DNA of 64,000 bases, from NCBI GenBank assembly GCA_002291465.1, contig CP021238.1, positions 558,001 to 622,000 on the forward strand. Reading direction: 5' to 3'. This DNA comes from Mycobacterium lepraemurium. GTDB taxonomy: Bacteria > Actinomycetota > Actinomycetes > Mycobacteriales > Mycobacteriaceae. The notes under the pieces were generated by a model. That model made no database searches and was not told where the DNA came from. It worked only from the letters and a program-made list of their open reading frames with translations. Positions 1 to 8,650 of this stretch are shown piece after piece (positions within the stretch are counted from its first letter, which is position 1; the number at the start of each line of letters is the position of its first letter). The position numbers were made by a program, and so were the translations under genes.

Positions 1-624
1 CTGGCCCCAGTGGTTCTCATGCCGGGACCGGTCAACCGGGGCATGATCTACCTGCACGCGGATCCCGAGCGGGCGTGGGCCGAACTCGGCGACCACATCC
101 TGTGGGAGGCGGTCACCTACGGCGGATGGTCAACCGACCAGGGTTCCCTCATGCACCTGCCGGGCGTGCAGACCCTCGACGAGGTCCGGGCATTGGGCCA
201 CTACCGCTGTCTGACTCCCGACCAGCTGATCGCCGAGGTGCGCGACGCGCCCGATTTTGGCCCGATCGTCCTGCACCCCCTGGTCGGCGGCATGCCGGTC
301 GAGGAAGCCTGGCGGTCGGTCCAGTTGCTCACCGACAAGGTGCTGCCCGCGCTGAAGGGCGGCGGCGCTCAGCGCTCGCCGTCGCGGTGCTGTTCCAGCC
401 ATTCGGCCAGCGAGCGTCCGGCATCCAGGATGTGTCGTTCGGCGATGGCGCGGGCGCGCTCGACGTCCTTGTCGCCGAGCGCGTCGAGCAACTGCGCATG
501 CTCGTCGAGCGAATGCTTCTCGTGCTCGGGGAACAAGGTCAGGAAATTGGTCGGCACCACGCGGGCGGCGTGCTTGATCTGGTTCGCCAGCCGCGGCGAG
601 TGCGCGGCCCGGTGGATCATCTGA
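1..624 (+). CDS. C-terminal part of an LLM-class flavin-dependent oxidoreductase, normal stop lost
   Basis: The frame is open from the left edge, so the N-terminus lies outside the window. The first ~120 residues match the end of bacterial luciferase-like (LLM) oxidoreductases: the YLHADPERAWAE segment, then HPLVGGMPVEEAW and the usual terminal helix KVLPAL. Family members normally stop within a few residues of that helix (near 360). Here the frame runs on for about 80 more low-complexity Arg/Ser/Cys codons that lie antisense to the downstream GntR gene. I infer that a small indel near the end removed the stop. The substrate is unknown; such enzymes use F420 or FMN. Confidence 0.6.
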   Translation: MAPVVLMPGPVNRGMIYLHADPERAWAELGDHILWEAVTYGGWSTDQGSLMHLPGVQTLDEVRALGHYRCLTPDQLIAEVRDAPDFGPIVLHPLVGGMPVEEAWRSVQLLTDKVLPALKGGGAQRSPSRCCSSHSASERPASRMCRSAMARARSTSLSPSASSNCACSSSECFSCSGNKVRKLVGTTRAACLIWFASRGECAARWII

Positions 625-1025
625 TGGAAATGCCAATTGGCCTCGCCGATGCTGTCGTCACCGGACTTCGCGACCACCTCGGCGGCCAGCTCGCGCAGCG
701 TCGCCAATTCCTCGGGGCCGATCCGTTCGGCCGCCCAGGCCGCGGCCTGGCCGGTCAGCACGCCGAGAATGGTGAAGCTGTCCAGCACGTCCTGGGGGCT
801 GATTCCGATCACCGTGACGCCGCTGCGTGGGGCGACCTGAATAAGGCCCTCGAACGACAGCTCCAGCAGCGCCTCGCGCACCGGGGTCCGGCTGGTGGCG
901 AATTCGGCGGTGATGGTGTCGAGGTCGATCCGCGAACCGGCCGGCAGGGCGCCGGTCAGGATGCGGTCACGCAGTTCGCGGGCCGCGCGTTCCCGCACCG
1001 TCCCGGAGATGTCGATCGCCGCCAC
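369..1025 (-). CDS. GntR-family (FadR/FCD subgroup) transcriptional regulator
   Basis: 218 residues with a GTG start. The N-terminal winged helix-turn-helix (about 10-75) contains TSRTPVREALLEL, the typical GntR recognition region. Residues about 80-210 form an all-helical FCD ligand domain with the metal-ligand type histidines FHQMIHRAAHS and ERHILDAG. The gene is divergent from an LLM oxidoreductase/CoA-transferase unit, and a near-perfect palindrome sits between them, so it probably represses that unit and itself in response to an acyl-CoA or carboxylic acid. The effector is unknown. The gene looks intact although its target operon is decayed. Confidence 0.85.
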   Translation of the reverse strand: MAAIDISGTVRERAARELRDRILTGALPAGSRIDLDTITAEFATSRTPVREALLELSFEGLIQVAPRSGVTVIGISPQDVLDSFTILGVLTGQAAAWAAERIGPEELATLRELAAEVVAKSGDDSIGEANWHFHQMIHRAAHSPRLANQIKHAARVVPTNFLTLFPEHEKHSLDEHAQLLDALGDKDVERARAIAERHILDAGRSLAEWLEQHRDGER

Positions 1026-1047
1026 GCCCGAACAATACCAGACGCGA

Positions 1048-1072
1048 CATTTGATATCTAAAATATCAGATG
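1048..1072. promoter_or_regulatory. Probable GntR operator palindrome
   Basis: Two 10-bp arms, CATTTGATAT and ATATCAGATG, are complementary except at one position and flank a 5-bp spacer. The site is AT-rich in a very GC-rich region. It lies 23 bp upstream of the GntR GTG and 15 bp upstream of the divergent oxidoreductase start, where an autoregulatory GntR/FCD dimer would bind. Confidence 0.55.
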
Positions 1073-1086
1073 TTAAATTTCAAACC

Positions 1087-2440
1087 GTGCGCGCCGACAA
1101 GATGGCCTTCGTTACCTTCATGCAGGCGAGCAGCACCTCCGTGTACGCGGGATCGTGGCGGCACCCGGCCACCGAGCACCGCTACCTGGGCGCCGCCTAC
1201 TACGCCAAGATCGGCCGATAGCTCGAAGAGGGCTGCTTCGACCTGATGTTCTTCGACGACCGCCTCGCCATGCCGGGCGTGTATGGCGGCTCGGTGGGCG
1301 AGGCCGTGCGCTACGGCGCCCGCCCGGTCAAGCTGGACCTCGGCATGATCCTCGGCGTGCTGGCGCAGGCCACCTCCAGGATCGGGTTGGGCGCAACGTA
1401 CTCGACCACCTATTACCCGCCGTTCCATGTGGCACGCACGTTCGCGTCGCTGGATCACCTCGCCGGCGGCCGCGCCGCGTGGAACGTGGGCACCTCGGTC
1501 AACGACAGCGAGGCGCAGAACTTCGGCGTCGACGCCCATCTCGGCCACGACGAAAGATACGACCGGGCCGACGAATTCATGGACGTGGTGACAGGCCTGT
1601 GGGACACCCTGGGAGGACGACGCCGTGCTGCACGACGGGTGTCCGGCCGGTACGCGAACCCCGCGAAGGTGCACGAACTCAGCCACGTCGGTGAATTCTT
1701 TTCCGCGTGTGGACCGTTGACGGTGCCGCGCACCCCGCAGGGCCAGCCGGTGATCATCCAGGCCGGGTCGTCGGGGCGCGGACGCGAATTCGCTTCCCGC
1801 TGGGCGGAATTGATCTTCGCCGGTGACCCGGGCATCGACGTCGCCCGCAGCCACTACGCCGACCAGAAGGACCGCATCGCCGACGCCGGCCGCGACCCCG
1901 CCGCGGTTCGGATCTGTCCGATGGCCTATGCCGTGGTGGGCGAGTCCGAGGCCTATGCCAAGGACCGCGAGGCGATGCTCCTCAACGATCTGGTGCATCC
2001 GATGGCATCGCTGACGCTGTTGTCGGAACTGATGAATTACGACTTTGCCCAACACGATCTCGACGATCCGGTGACCGACGACATCCTGGCCTCCGTCTCC
2101 GGCATCCGCGGGCTGGTGCAGAACCTGCGTGCCCACATCGGCGGCGACGCCGTCACCGTGCGGGATCTCGCCAACCATCGCGCCACCCTGTTGCAGGGGC
2201 CCCGGTTCGTCGGCACCGGCCCGCAGGTCGCCGATCAGATGGCACTGGTTCCAAACCGGCGCCTGCTACGGATTCGTGCTGGCCGCAACGCATCTGCCCG
2301 GCGCATTCAAAGACGTGGTGCACATGGTGGTTCCCGAGTTGCAACTCCGCGGCCTGTTCCGCACCGAATACCGGTCCGCGACCCTGCGCGGGCATCTCGG
2401 GCTGCCGCGCCCCGCCAACGCCCGGGTGGCCCATGCTTGA
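1087..2440 (+). pseudogene. LLM-class flavin monooxygenase (NtaA/DszA type), broken
   Basis: From the GTG at 1087 the frame encodes the family start (FMQASSTSVYAGSWRHP). An in-frame TAG at 1219-1221 replaces a residue before LEEGCFDLMFFDDRLAMP. The frame then continues through YYPPFHVARTFASLDHL and NVGTSVND, typical of NtaA/SnaA/DszA FMN monooxygenases. Between about 1611 and 1650 two compensating one-base indels scramble about 12 codons (the expected WEDDAVLHD sits in another frame). Near 2245 a short deletion shifts the frame, and the normal C-terminus (FQTGACYGFVLAATHLPG) continues in the second frame to the TGA at 2438-2440. One nonsense codon and three indels make it non-functional. Its stop overlaps the CoA-transferase start, so the two were an operon. 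Confidence 0.85.
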
Positions 2441-3617
2441 CGGGCTACGGGTGCTCGACCTGGCCACGCTGGCCGCCGCGCCGCTGGTGGCGACCTATCT
2501 GGGCGAGTTCGGCGCCGACGTGATCAAGGTCGAAGAACCACGCCATGGCGACCCGATCCGCGGGTGGGGCAACCAGCGCAACGGTGTCGGCCTGATGTGG
2601 AAGTCCATTTCCCGCAACAAGAAATCGATCACGCTGGACCTGCGCAGCGCGGAAGGACAACAGCTGGTCCGCCGTCTGGTGGAGCACGCCGACGTCGCCA
2701 TCTTCAAGACCCGCCCCCAGACCCTGCGCAAATGGGGACTGGACTACGAGAGCCTGCGCGCGGTCAATGAGCGGCTCGTGATGCTGCACATCACGGGCTA
2801 CGGGTTGAGCGGGCCGAAGGGCGAGCGGCCGGGGTTCGGCACGCTGGGCGAGGCGATGAGCGGCTTCGCGCACATCACCGGCCAGGCCGGCGCGCCGCCC
2901 ACCCTGCCGCCGTTCATGTTGGCCGACGGCGTCGTCTCGCTGAATGCCGCCTACGCGGTGATGATGGCGTTGTATCACCGCGACGTGCACGGCGGGCCGG
3001 GACAATTGATCGATGTCAACCTGATCGACCCGCTGGCCCGGCTGCTGGAACAGACGCTGCTGGGCTACGACCAGCTGGCCCTGGTGCCCGAGCGGTCCGG
3101 CAACCGGTGGGACATCTCCGCGCCGCGCAACACCTACCAGACCGCCGACGGGCGATGGCTGGCCATGTCCGGCAGCTCACTGGCGCTGGCGCTGCGGGCG
3201 TTCCGGGCTATCGGCCGCGACGACCTGCTGGGTGACCCGGACTTCTCCGACCCGCAGCGGCGGCTGGCACGCGCCCACGAAGTCGACACGGTCGTCGCCG
3301 ATTGGGTTGCGGGCAAGACACTTTCGGAGGCGATGGCCGTGTTCGAAGCCCACGAGGTCACCGCAGCGCCGGTCTATGACATCAGCGACCTGGTCGCCGA
3401 CGAGCAGCTGGCGCACCGCGGGGTGTTCGTCTCTGTCGACGACCAGCAGCTCGGACCGATGACCGTGCAGGCGCCCGTGCCGCGCTTCTCGTCGGCGTCC
3501 GGCACGGTCGGGCATCTCGGACCCCGCCTCGGTGAGTACAACGCCGAGGTCTACGGGGAGCTACTCGGCTTCACCCCTGACGAAATCCACCAGCTACGCT
3601 CCCGGGGCGTGGTGTGA
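2433..3617 (+). CDS. CaiB/BaiF family III CoA-transferase
   Basis: 394 residues, full length for the family. The N-terminus GLRVLDLATLAAAPLVATYLGEFGADVIKVEEP is shortened here to its key part, VLDLATLAAAPLVATYLGEF, the CoA-binding region. The conserved ITGYGLSGP segment and the catalytic Asp region (LADGVVSLNAAYAVMMALYH) follow. Family III enzymes move CoA between acyl-CoA and carboxylates through an aspartyl-CoA thioester. Its ATG lies inside the end of the decayed monooxygenase (ATGCTTGA overlap), so translation was coupled to it. A remnant of an HpcH/HpaI lyase follows. The three genes look like a former catabolic operon of which only this enzyme is intact; the substrate is unknown. Confidence 0.85.
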   Translation: MLDGLRVLDLATLAAAPLVATYLGEFGADVIKVEEPRHGDPIRGWGNQRNGVGLMWKSISRNKKSITLDLRSAEGQQLVRRLVEHADVAIFKTRPQTLRKWGLDYESLRAVNERLVMLHITGYGLSGPKGERPGFGTLGEAMSGFAHITGQAGAPPTLPPFMLADGVVSLNAAYAVMMALYHRDVHGGPGQLIDVNLIDPLARLLEQTLLGYDQLALVPERSGNRWDISAPRNTYQTADGRWLAMSGSSLALALRAFRAIGRDDLLGDPDFSDPQRRLARAHEVDTVVADWVAGKTLSEAMAVFEAHEVTAAPVYDISDLVADEQLAHRGVFVSVDDQQLGPMTVQAPVPRFSSASGTVGHLGPRLGEYNAEVYGELLGFTPDEIHQLRSRGVV

Positions 3618-3634
3618 CAGAAGGAATTTGATCG

Positions 3635-4126
3635 ATGACCCAGCTTCTCCGCCGTTCAGTGGGTCGACGTCCTGCTCAGCCAGCTGGAGGCAAAGCTCAA
3701 CCTGGGCAACAAGATCCGGCTCGAGGTGTTGATCGAGGAGGTCGAGGGGCTGGCCAACGCCGAAGAGATCGCGGTGGCCAGTCCGCAGTTGGATGCGCTG
3801 ATCTTCGGCGTCGGCGACTTCTCGCTGTCCCAGGGGGCGCGGGTGGATACCAACTTCGTGCCGCTGGGCGAATATCCCGGCGATTTCTGGCAATACGCGC
3901 CCGCAACAAGGTGATCGTCGCCGCGCGGATCGCCGGCATCCATCGCCCAGGTCGGCAGGTCCTTGTGGAACGGCAGGTGCGCCCCCACGCCTCGTCGAGG
4001 ATCAACGGCCGCGGCGCCGTCGGGGTCAACGGCATGCTGGTGGACGCCGCGCACGTGAAGATGGCGCAGCATACGCTGGCGCGCGCCGCCCTGATCAACG
4101 GCACCGGCGGATCGAACGACCGCTAG
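3635..4126 (+). pseudogene. HpcH/HpaI aldolase / citrate-lyase beta-like, deletion remnant
   Basis: Pieces of a CitE-like lyase (normally about 310-320 residues) are spread over two frames. After a short start, one frame carries IEEVEGLANAEEIAVASPQL, IFGVGDFSLSQGARVDTNF and PGDFWQYA, the typical metal- and substrate-binding segments. The first frame resumes with RNKVIVAARIAGI, and then, after a large gap, GVNGMLVDAAHVKMAQHTL, the normal C-terminal helix. The N-terminal strand region and the segment between about 3940 and 4000 (roughly 70-80 residues in relatives) are missing. Loss of blocks cannot be a base-calling error, so this is a true pseudogene. It ends in a 4-bp convergent overlap (CTAG) with pca. 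Confidence 0.8.
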
Positions 4127-7100
4127 TCGATCACCATCAGGAGGTCGCCGCCCTCGACTTGAGCGGTCCGTGACACCGCGATCCGCGCCACCTTGCCCGA
4201 CTTCGGGCTGGTGACCGCGGCTTCCATCTTCATCGCCTCGATCGTCGCGATGGTCTGGCCGGCCTCGACCTGCCGGCCGACCTCGGTGGCGACCGTCACC
4301 ACCCCGGCGAACGGGGCGGCGATGTGGTCCGGGTTGGCGCGGTCGGCCTTCTCGGCAGCGGGCACGTCGATGGCGATGCTGCGGTCGCGCACCACCACTG
4401 GCCGCAGCTGCCCGTTGAGAATGCACATCACGGTGCGCATGCCGCGTTCGTCGGGATCTGAGATGGCCTCCAGGCCGATCAGCAACTCCACGCCGCGCTC
4501 GAGTTCGATGCGGTGTTCGTCGCCCTGCCGCAATCCGTAGAAGAACTGGTTGGCGCTCAGCCCCGAGGTGTCACCGTACTGCTCGCGGTGCTCCTCGAGC
4601 TCCTTGGTCGGTCCCGGGAACAGCAGCCGGTTCAGCGCCGCCTGACGCCGCGCACCTGGGGCGGCTAACGCCGCTTCGTCCTCGGCGGTCAGCGGCTGCT
4701 TCGGCTTGGCCGGCCCCCGGCCCTGTAAGGCCTTGGTGCGCAACGGCTCCGGCCAGCCGCCCGGCGGGTCGCCGAGCTCACCGCGCAGAAAGCCGATCAC
4801 CGAATCCGGGATGTCGTAGCGGGAGGGGTCTTCGGCGAAGTCCTGCGCGCTGACGCCCGCACTCACCAGGGCCAGCGCCAGGTCGCCCACCACCTTGCTG
4901 GACGGGGTGACCTTGACCAGGTGTCCCAAAATCGCGTCGGCGCCGGCGTAGGCGTTTTCGATATCCTCGAACCGGTCGCCGAGTCCCAGCGCAATCGCCT
5001 GCTGACGCAGATTCGACAATTGGCCGCCCGGGATCTCGTGGTGATACACCCGCCCGGTCGGCGCCGGAAGCCCGGATTCGAAGGGAGCGTATACCTTTCG
5101 CAGCGCCTCCCAGTACGGCTCCAGATCGCACACCGCCGGCAGGGACAACCCGGTGTCATACTCCGTGTTGGCCGCGGCGGCCACGATCGACGACAGTGCC
5201 GGCTGGCTGGTGGTTCCGGCGAGCGGCGCGGCTGCGCCGTCGACCGCGTCGGCCCCGGCCTGCCAGGCCGCCACGTAGGTCGCCAGCTGTCCGCCCGGCG
5301 TGTCATGGGTGTGTACGTGCACCGGCAGGTCGAACCGCGACTTCAGCGCCGACACCAGCGTCGCGGCCGCCGGTGCGCGCAGCAGCCCGGCCATGTCCTT
5401 GATCGCCAGCACGTGCGCGCCCGCTTCGACGATCTGGTCGGCCAGTTTCAGGTAATAGTCCAGCGTGTACAGCTTTTCGGCCGGATCGGACAGGTCACCG
5501 GTGTAGGACATCGCCACTTCGGCGATGGCGCTGCCGGTTTCGCGGACCGCGTCGATGGCCGGGCGCATCGAGTCGACGTTGTTCAACGCGTCGAAGATGC
5601 GGAAGATGTCGATGCCGGTCTCGGTCGCTTCCGCGACGAAGGCCGTCGTGACCGTCTCCGGATAGGGCGTGTACCCCACGGTGTTACGCCCACGCAGCAG
5701 CATCTGAAGGCAGATGTTCGGAATCGCCTCGCGCAGCGCCGCCAGCCGCGCGCACGGGTCCTCCTTGAGAAACCGCAGCGCCACGTCGTAAGTCGCCCCG
5801 CCCCAACACTCCACCGACAACAGCTGTGGCATGGTCCGCGCGATGTAGGGCGCCACCTTGAGCAGCCCGCTGGTGCGGACCCGGGTCGCCAGCAGCGACT
5901 GGTGCGCGTCGCGGAAGGTGGTGTCGGTGACGCCGACGCCGCCCGACTCGCGCAGCCAGGCCGCGAATCGCTCCGGCCCGAGTTCGGTCAACCGCTGCTT
6001 GGAGCCCGCCGGCGGGTTCGCCGCCAGGTCGATGTCGGGCAGCTTGTCATGCGGGTACACCGCCGACGGGCGCTCGCCGTGCGGCTTGTTGACGGTCACG
6101 TCGGCCAGGTAGTTGAGGATCTTGGTGCCGCGGTCGGCCGAGTTGCGCGCGGTGAGCAACTGCGGCCGCCGTTCGATGAACGAGGTGGTGATGCGCCCGG
6201 CCTGAAAATCAGGGTCGTCCAGAACCGCTTGCAGGAACGGAATATTCGTCGAGACGCCGCGGATGCGGAATTCGGCGACCGCGCGCCGTGCCCGCCGCAC
6301 CGCCGTGGGGAAGTCGCGTCCCCGGCAGGTCAGCTTGATCAGCATCGAATCGAAGTGCGCGCTGATCTCCGCGCCCAGCGTGGTGCCGCCGTCCAGCCGG
6401 ATGCCCGCGCCGCCCGGGGTGCGGTAGGCGGTGATGCGGCCGGTGTCCGGGCGGAAACCGTTGGCGGGGTCCTCGGTGGTGATCCTGCACTGCAGGGCCG
6501 CGCCGCGCGCGATGACCGAATCCTGGTTCAGGCCAATCTCTTCCAGCGTCTGGCCGGAGGCGATGCGCAGCTGCGCGGACACCAGGTCGACGTCGGTGAT
6601 CTCCTCGGTCACCGTGTGCTCCACCTGGATGCGCGGGTTCATCTCGATGAGCACGTGGTTGCCGCGTTCGTCGAGCAGGAACTCCACCGTGCCCGCGCAG
6701 GTGTAGCCGATGCTGCGTGCGAACGCCACTGCGTCGGCGCAGATACGTTCGCGCAGCGCCGGATCCAGGTTGGGCGCCGGGGCGATCTCGATCACCTTCT
6801 GGTGCCGGCGCTGCACGCTGCAGTCCCGCTCGTAGAGGTGCATCACGTTGCCGTGCGTGTCGGCCAGGATCTGGACCTCGATGTGCCGCGGATTGATCAC
6901 CGCCTGCTCGAGAAACACCGAGGCGTCCCCGAACGCGGACTCGGCCTCACGGCTGGCCGCCTCGATCGCCTCGGCCAGCGCCCCCGGATCGGTGACCCGG
7001 CGCATCCCCCGTCCGCCGCCGCCGGCGACCGCCTTGACGAACAGCGGGAACGTCATCGTCTCGGCGGCGCTCAGCAACTCCTGCACCGAGGTCGACGGCG

Positions 7101-7506
7101 GCGAGGAGGTCAGCACTGGAAGACCCGCGGCCCGCGCCGCCGCGATGGCCCGCGACTTGTCGCCGGTGAGCTCGAGCACCTCGGCGCTGGGGCCGACGAA
7201 CGTGATGCCGGCCGCCGCGCACGCCGCCGCCAGATCGGGGTTCTCCGAGAGGAAGCCGTAGCCGGGGTAGATCGCATCCGCGCCGCAGGCCTGCGCTGTG
7301 CCGACGATCTCGTCGACGGACAGGTAGGCGCGGACCGGGTGGCCCTCCTCACCGATCTGGTAGGACTCGTTGGCCTTCAACCGGTGCACCGAGTTGCGGT
7401 CCTCGTAGGGATACACCGCCACGGTGGCCATTTCCAGCTCGTAGGCCGCGCGGAACGCGCGGATCGCGATCTCCCCGCGGTTGGCGACCAGGACTTTCGC
7501 TAACAC
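4123..7506 (-). CDS. pca: Pyruvate carboxylase
   Basis: 1127 residues from the GTG at 7506, the same length as M. tuberculosis Pca. Order of domains: biotin carboxylase with VLVANRGEIAIRAFRAA at the start and the ATP-grasp glycine loop AVAGGGGRGMRRV; carboxyltransferase (HMGL-like barrel) with TTFRDAHQSLLATRVR and the metal-ligand HVHTHDT; a PYC linker; and a C-terminal biotinyl domain with EAMKMEA, biotin on Lys about 1093. It makes oxaloacetate from pyruvate, bicarbonate and ATP. It starts 5 bp after the prpC stop and is the last gene of the prpDBC operon. That placement couples anaplerosis to the methylcitrate cycle, which needs oxaloacetate as acceptor and yields pyruvate. All catalytic motifs are intact. 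Confidence 0.95.
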   Translation of the reverse strand: MLAKVLVANRGEIAIRAFRAAYELEMATVAVYPYEDRNSVHRLKANESYQIGEEGHPVRAYLSVDEIVGTAQACGADAIYPGYGFLSENPDLAAACAAAGITFVGPSAEVLELTGDKSRAIAAARAAGLPVLTSSPPSTSVQELLSAAETMTFPLFVKAVAGGGGRGMRRVTDPGALAEAIEAASREAESAFGDASVFLEQAVINPRHIEVQILADTHGNVMHLYERDCSVQRRHQKVIEIAPAPNLDPALRERICADAVAFARSIGYTCAGTVEFLLDERGNHVLIEMNPRIQVEHTVTEEITDVDLVSAQLRIASGQTLEEIGLNQDSVIARGAALQCRITTEDPANGFRPDTGRITAYRTPGGAGIRLDGGTTLGAEISAHFDSMLIKLTCRGRDFPTAVRRARRAVAEFRIRGVSTNIPFLQAVLDDPDFQAGRITTSFIERRPQLLTARNSADRGTKILNYLADVTVNKPHGERPSAVYPHDKLPDIDLAANPPAGSKQRLTELGPERFAAWLRESGGVGVTDTTFRDAHQSLLATRVRTSGLLKVAPYIARTMPQLLSVECWGGATYDVALRFLKEDPCARLAALREAIPNICLQMLLRGRNTVGYTPYPETVTTAFVAEATETGIDIFRIFDALNNVDSMRPAIDAVRETGSAIAEVAMSYTGDLSDPAEKLYTLDYYLKLADQIVEAGAHVLAIKDMAGLLRAPAAATLVSALKSRFDLPVHVHTHDTPGGQLATYVAAWQAGADAVDGAAAPLAGTTSQPALSSIVAAAANTEYDTGLSLPAVCDLEPYWEALRKVYAPFESGLPAPTGRVYHHEIPGGQLSNLRQQAIALGLGDRFEDIENAYAGADAILGHLVKVTPSSKVVGDLALALVSAGVSAQDFAEDPSRYDIPDSVIGFLRGELGDPPGGWPEPLRTKALQGRGPAKPKQPLTAEDEAALAAPGARRQAALNRLLFPGPTKELEEHREQYGDTSGLSANQFFYGLRQGDEHRIELERGVELLIGLEAISDPDERGMRTVMCILNGQLRPVVVRDRSIAIDVPAAEKADRANPDHIAAPFAGVVTVATEVGRQVEAGQTIATIEAMKMEAAVTSPKSGKVARIAVSRTAQVEGGDLLMVID

Positions 7507-7511
7507 GGTTC

Positions 7512-8639
7512 TTACGATAGAGCGCGTTGCGGCGGTCCGACATACTCGCTGAGCGGACGGATCAACGCGTTGGAGGCGGTCTGCTCGATGATGTGTGTCG
7601 TCCACCCGGTGATCCGGCTCATCACGAAAATCGGCGTGAACGCCCCGATGTCGAAGCCCATCAGGTAGTAGGCCGGCCCGGTGGGGAAGTCGAGGTTGGG
7701 TTTGATGCCGTTGGACCGCGCCATTGCTTGTTCCAGGATCTGGTAGATGTCCAGCCACTTCTGGCCGTCGCGCACCGCGGCGACGCGCTGCAGGGCTTGC
7801 TTCATGGTCGGCACCCGCGAGTCGCCGTTCTTGTAGACCCGATGCCCGAAACCCATCACCTTCTCCTTGCGAGAAAGCTTGCCCTGCAACCATTCCGCAG
7901 CACGGTCGGGGGTCCCGATTTCGAGCATGTCGTGCATGACGGCTTCGTTGGCCCCGCCGTGCAGCGAACCCTTGAGCGCGCCGATGGCGGCGGTGACCGC
8001 GCTGTAGATATCGGACTGGGTGGAGGTGACCACGCGCGCTGCGAAGGTCGAAGCGTTGAAACTGTGCTCGGCGTACAGGATCATGGACTGTTCGAACGCG
8101 TCGACGATCACCTGCTCGGGCACATCGCCGAAACACATGTGCAGAAAATTCTGCGCATAGCTTATGTGGCTGTGCGGGGCGATAGGTTCCAGACCGCGCC
8201 GGCGGCGCATGTCGGCCGCGACGATGGTGGGCAGTACCGCGAACATCCGCAGCGCCTTGGCGTGGTTAGCCGACGCGCTGTTGTCGTCCTCGTCGGGGTC
8301 CTCAGCGCCCATGGAGCTGATGAAGGTGCGCACCACGTCCATCGGGTGGCAGGTCTCGGGCAGCTTGTGCAGCAGCGACAGCTGGGATCGGTTGAGCCGG
8401 CGGGCCGCTCGTTCCCGCTGGCTGAACAGCGCCAGCTGCTGGTCGTCGGGAAGCTCGCCGTACCACAGCAGATACGCGACCTGCTCGAAGCTGCAGTGGG
8501 CCGCCAGGTCCTGCACGGCGTAGCCGCGGTAGGTCAGCGAGTTGGTCTCCGGGACCACCTTGGAGATGGCGGTGGTGTCGACGACGACACCGGCCAGGCC
8601 CTTGTGGATGCGGGGCTGGTTGTCTTCGTGGGTGCTCAT
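7512..8639 (-). CDS. prpC: 2-methylcitrate synthase / citrate synthase
   Basis: 375 residues. The ATG at 8639 is preceded by AGGAGT, a good ribosome binding site; the frame is open further upstream but without homology. Citrate-synthase signatures are present: the N-terminal GLAGVVVDTTAIS with SLTYRGY, the catalytic histidine in GSLHGGANEAVM, the second histidine in MGFGHRVYKNGDSR, and the Asp in LDFPTGPAYY. PrpC condenses propionyl-CoA with oxaloacetate to 2-methylcitrate. Operon position between prpB and pca supports methylcitrate synthase over a housekeeping citrate synthase, although such enzymes often accept acetyl-CoA as well. No damage seen. Confidence 0.93.
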   Translation of the reverse strand: MSTHEDNQPRIHKGLAGVVVDTTAISKVVPETNSLTYRGYAVQDLAAHCSFEQVAYLLWYGELPDDQQLALFSQRERAARRLNRSQLSLLHKLPETCHPMDVVRTFISSMGAEDPDEDDNSASANHAKALRMFAVLPTIVAADMRRRRGLEPIAPHSHISYAQNFLHMCFGDVPEQVIVDAFEQSMILYAEHSFNASTFAARVVTSTQSDIYSAVTAAIGALKGSLHGGANEAVMHDMLEIGTPDRAAEWLQGKLSRKEKVMGFGHRVYKNGDSRVPTMKQALQRVAAVRDGQKWLDIYQILEQAMARSNGIKPNLDFPTGPAYYLMGFDIGAFTPIFVMSRITGWTTHIIEQTASNALIRPLSEYVGPPQRALS

Positions 8640-8650
8640 GGCACGACTCC

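Noticed and set aside
624..1061. Plus-strand frames through the GntR gene, including an extension of the first oxidoreductase
   Set aside because: They carry no oxidoreductase homology past about 360 and lie antisense to a well-supported GntR gene; the tail is treated as run-on only.
4921..7503. Very long open frame (about 860 codons) on the plus strand opposite pca, and similar long frames opposite leuA-asd (40999-43782) and prpD
   Set aside because: In DNA of nearly 70% GC, antisense frames of conserved genes are often open. They lack family likeness, are Arg/Gly/Ala-rich, and lie fully over well-supported genes.
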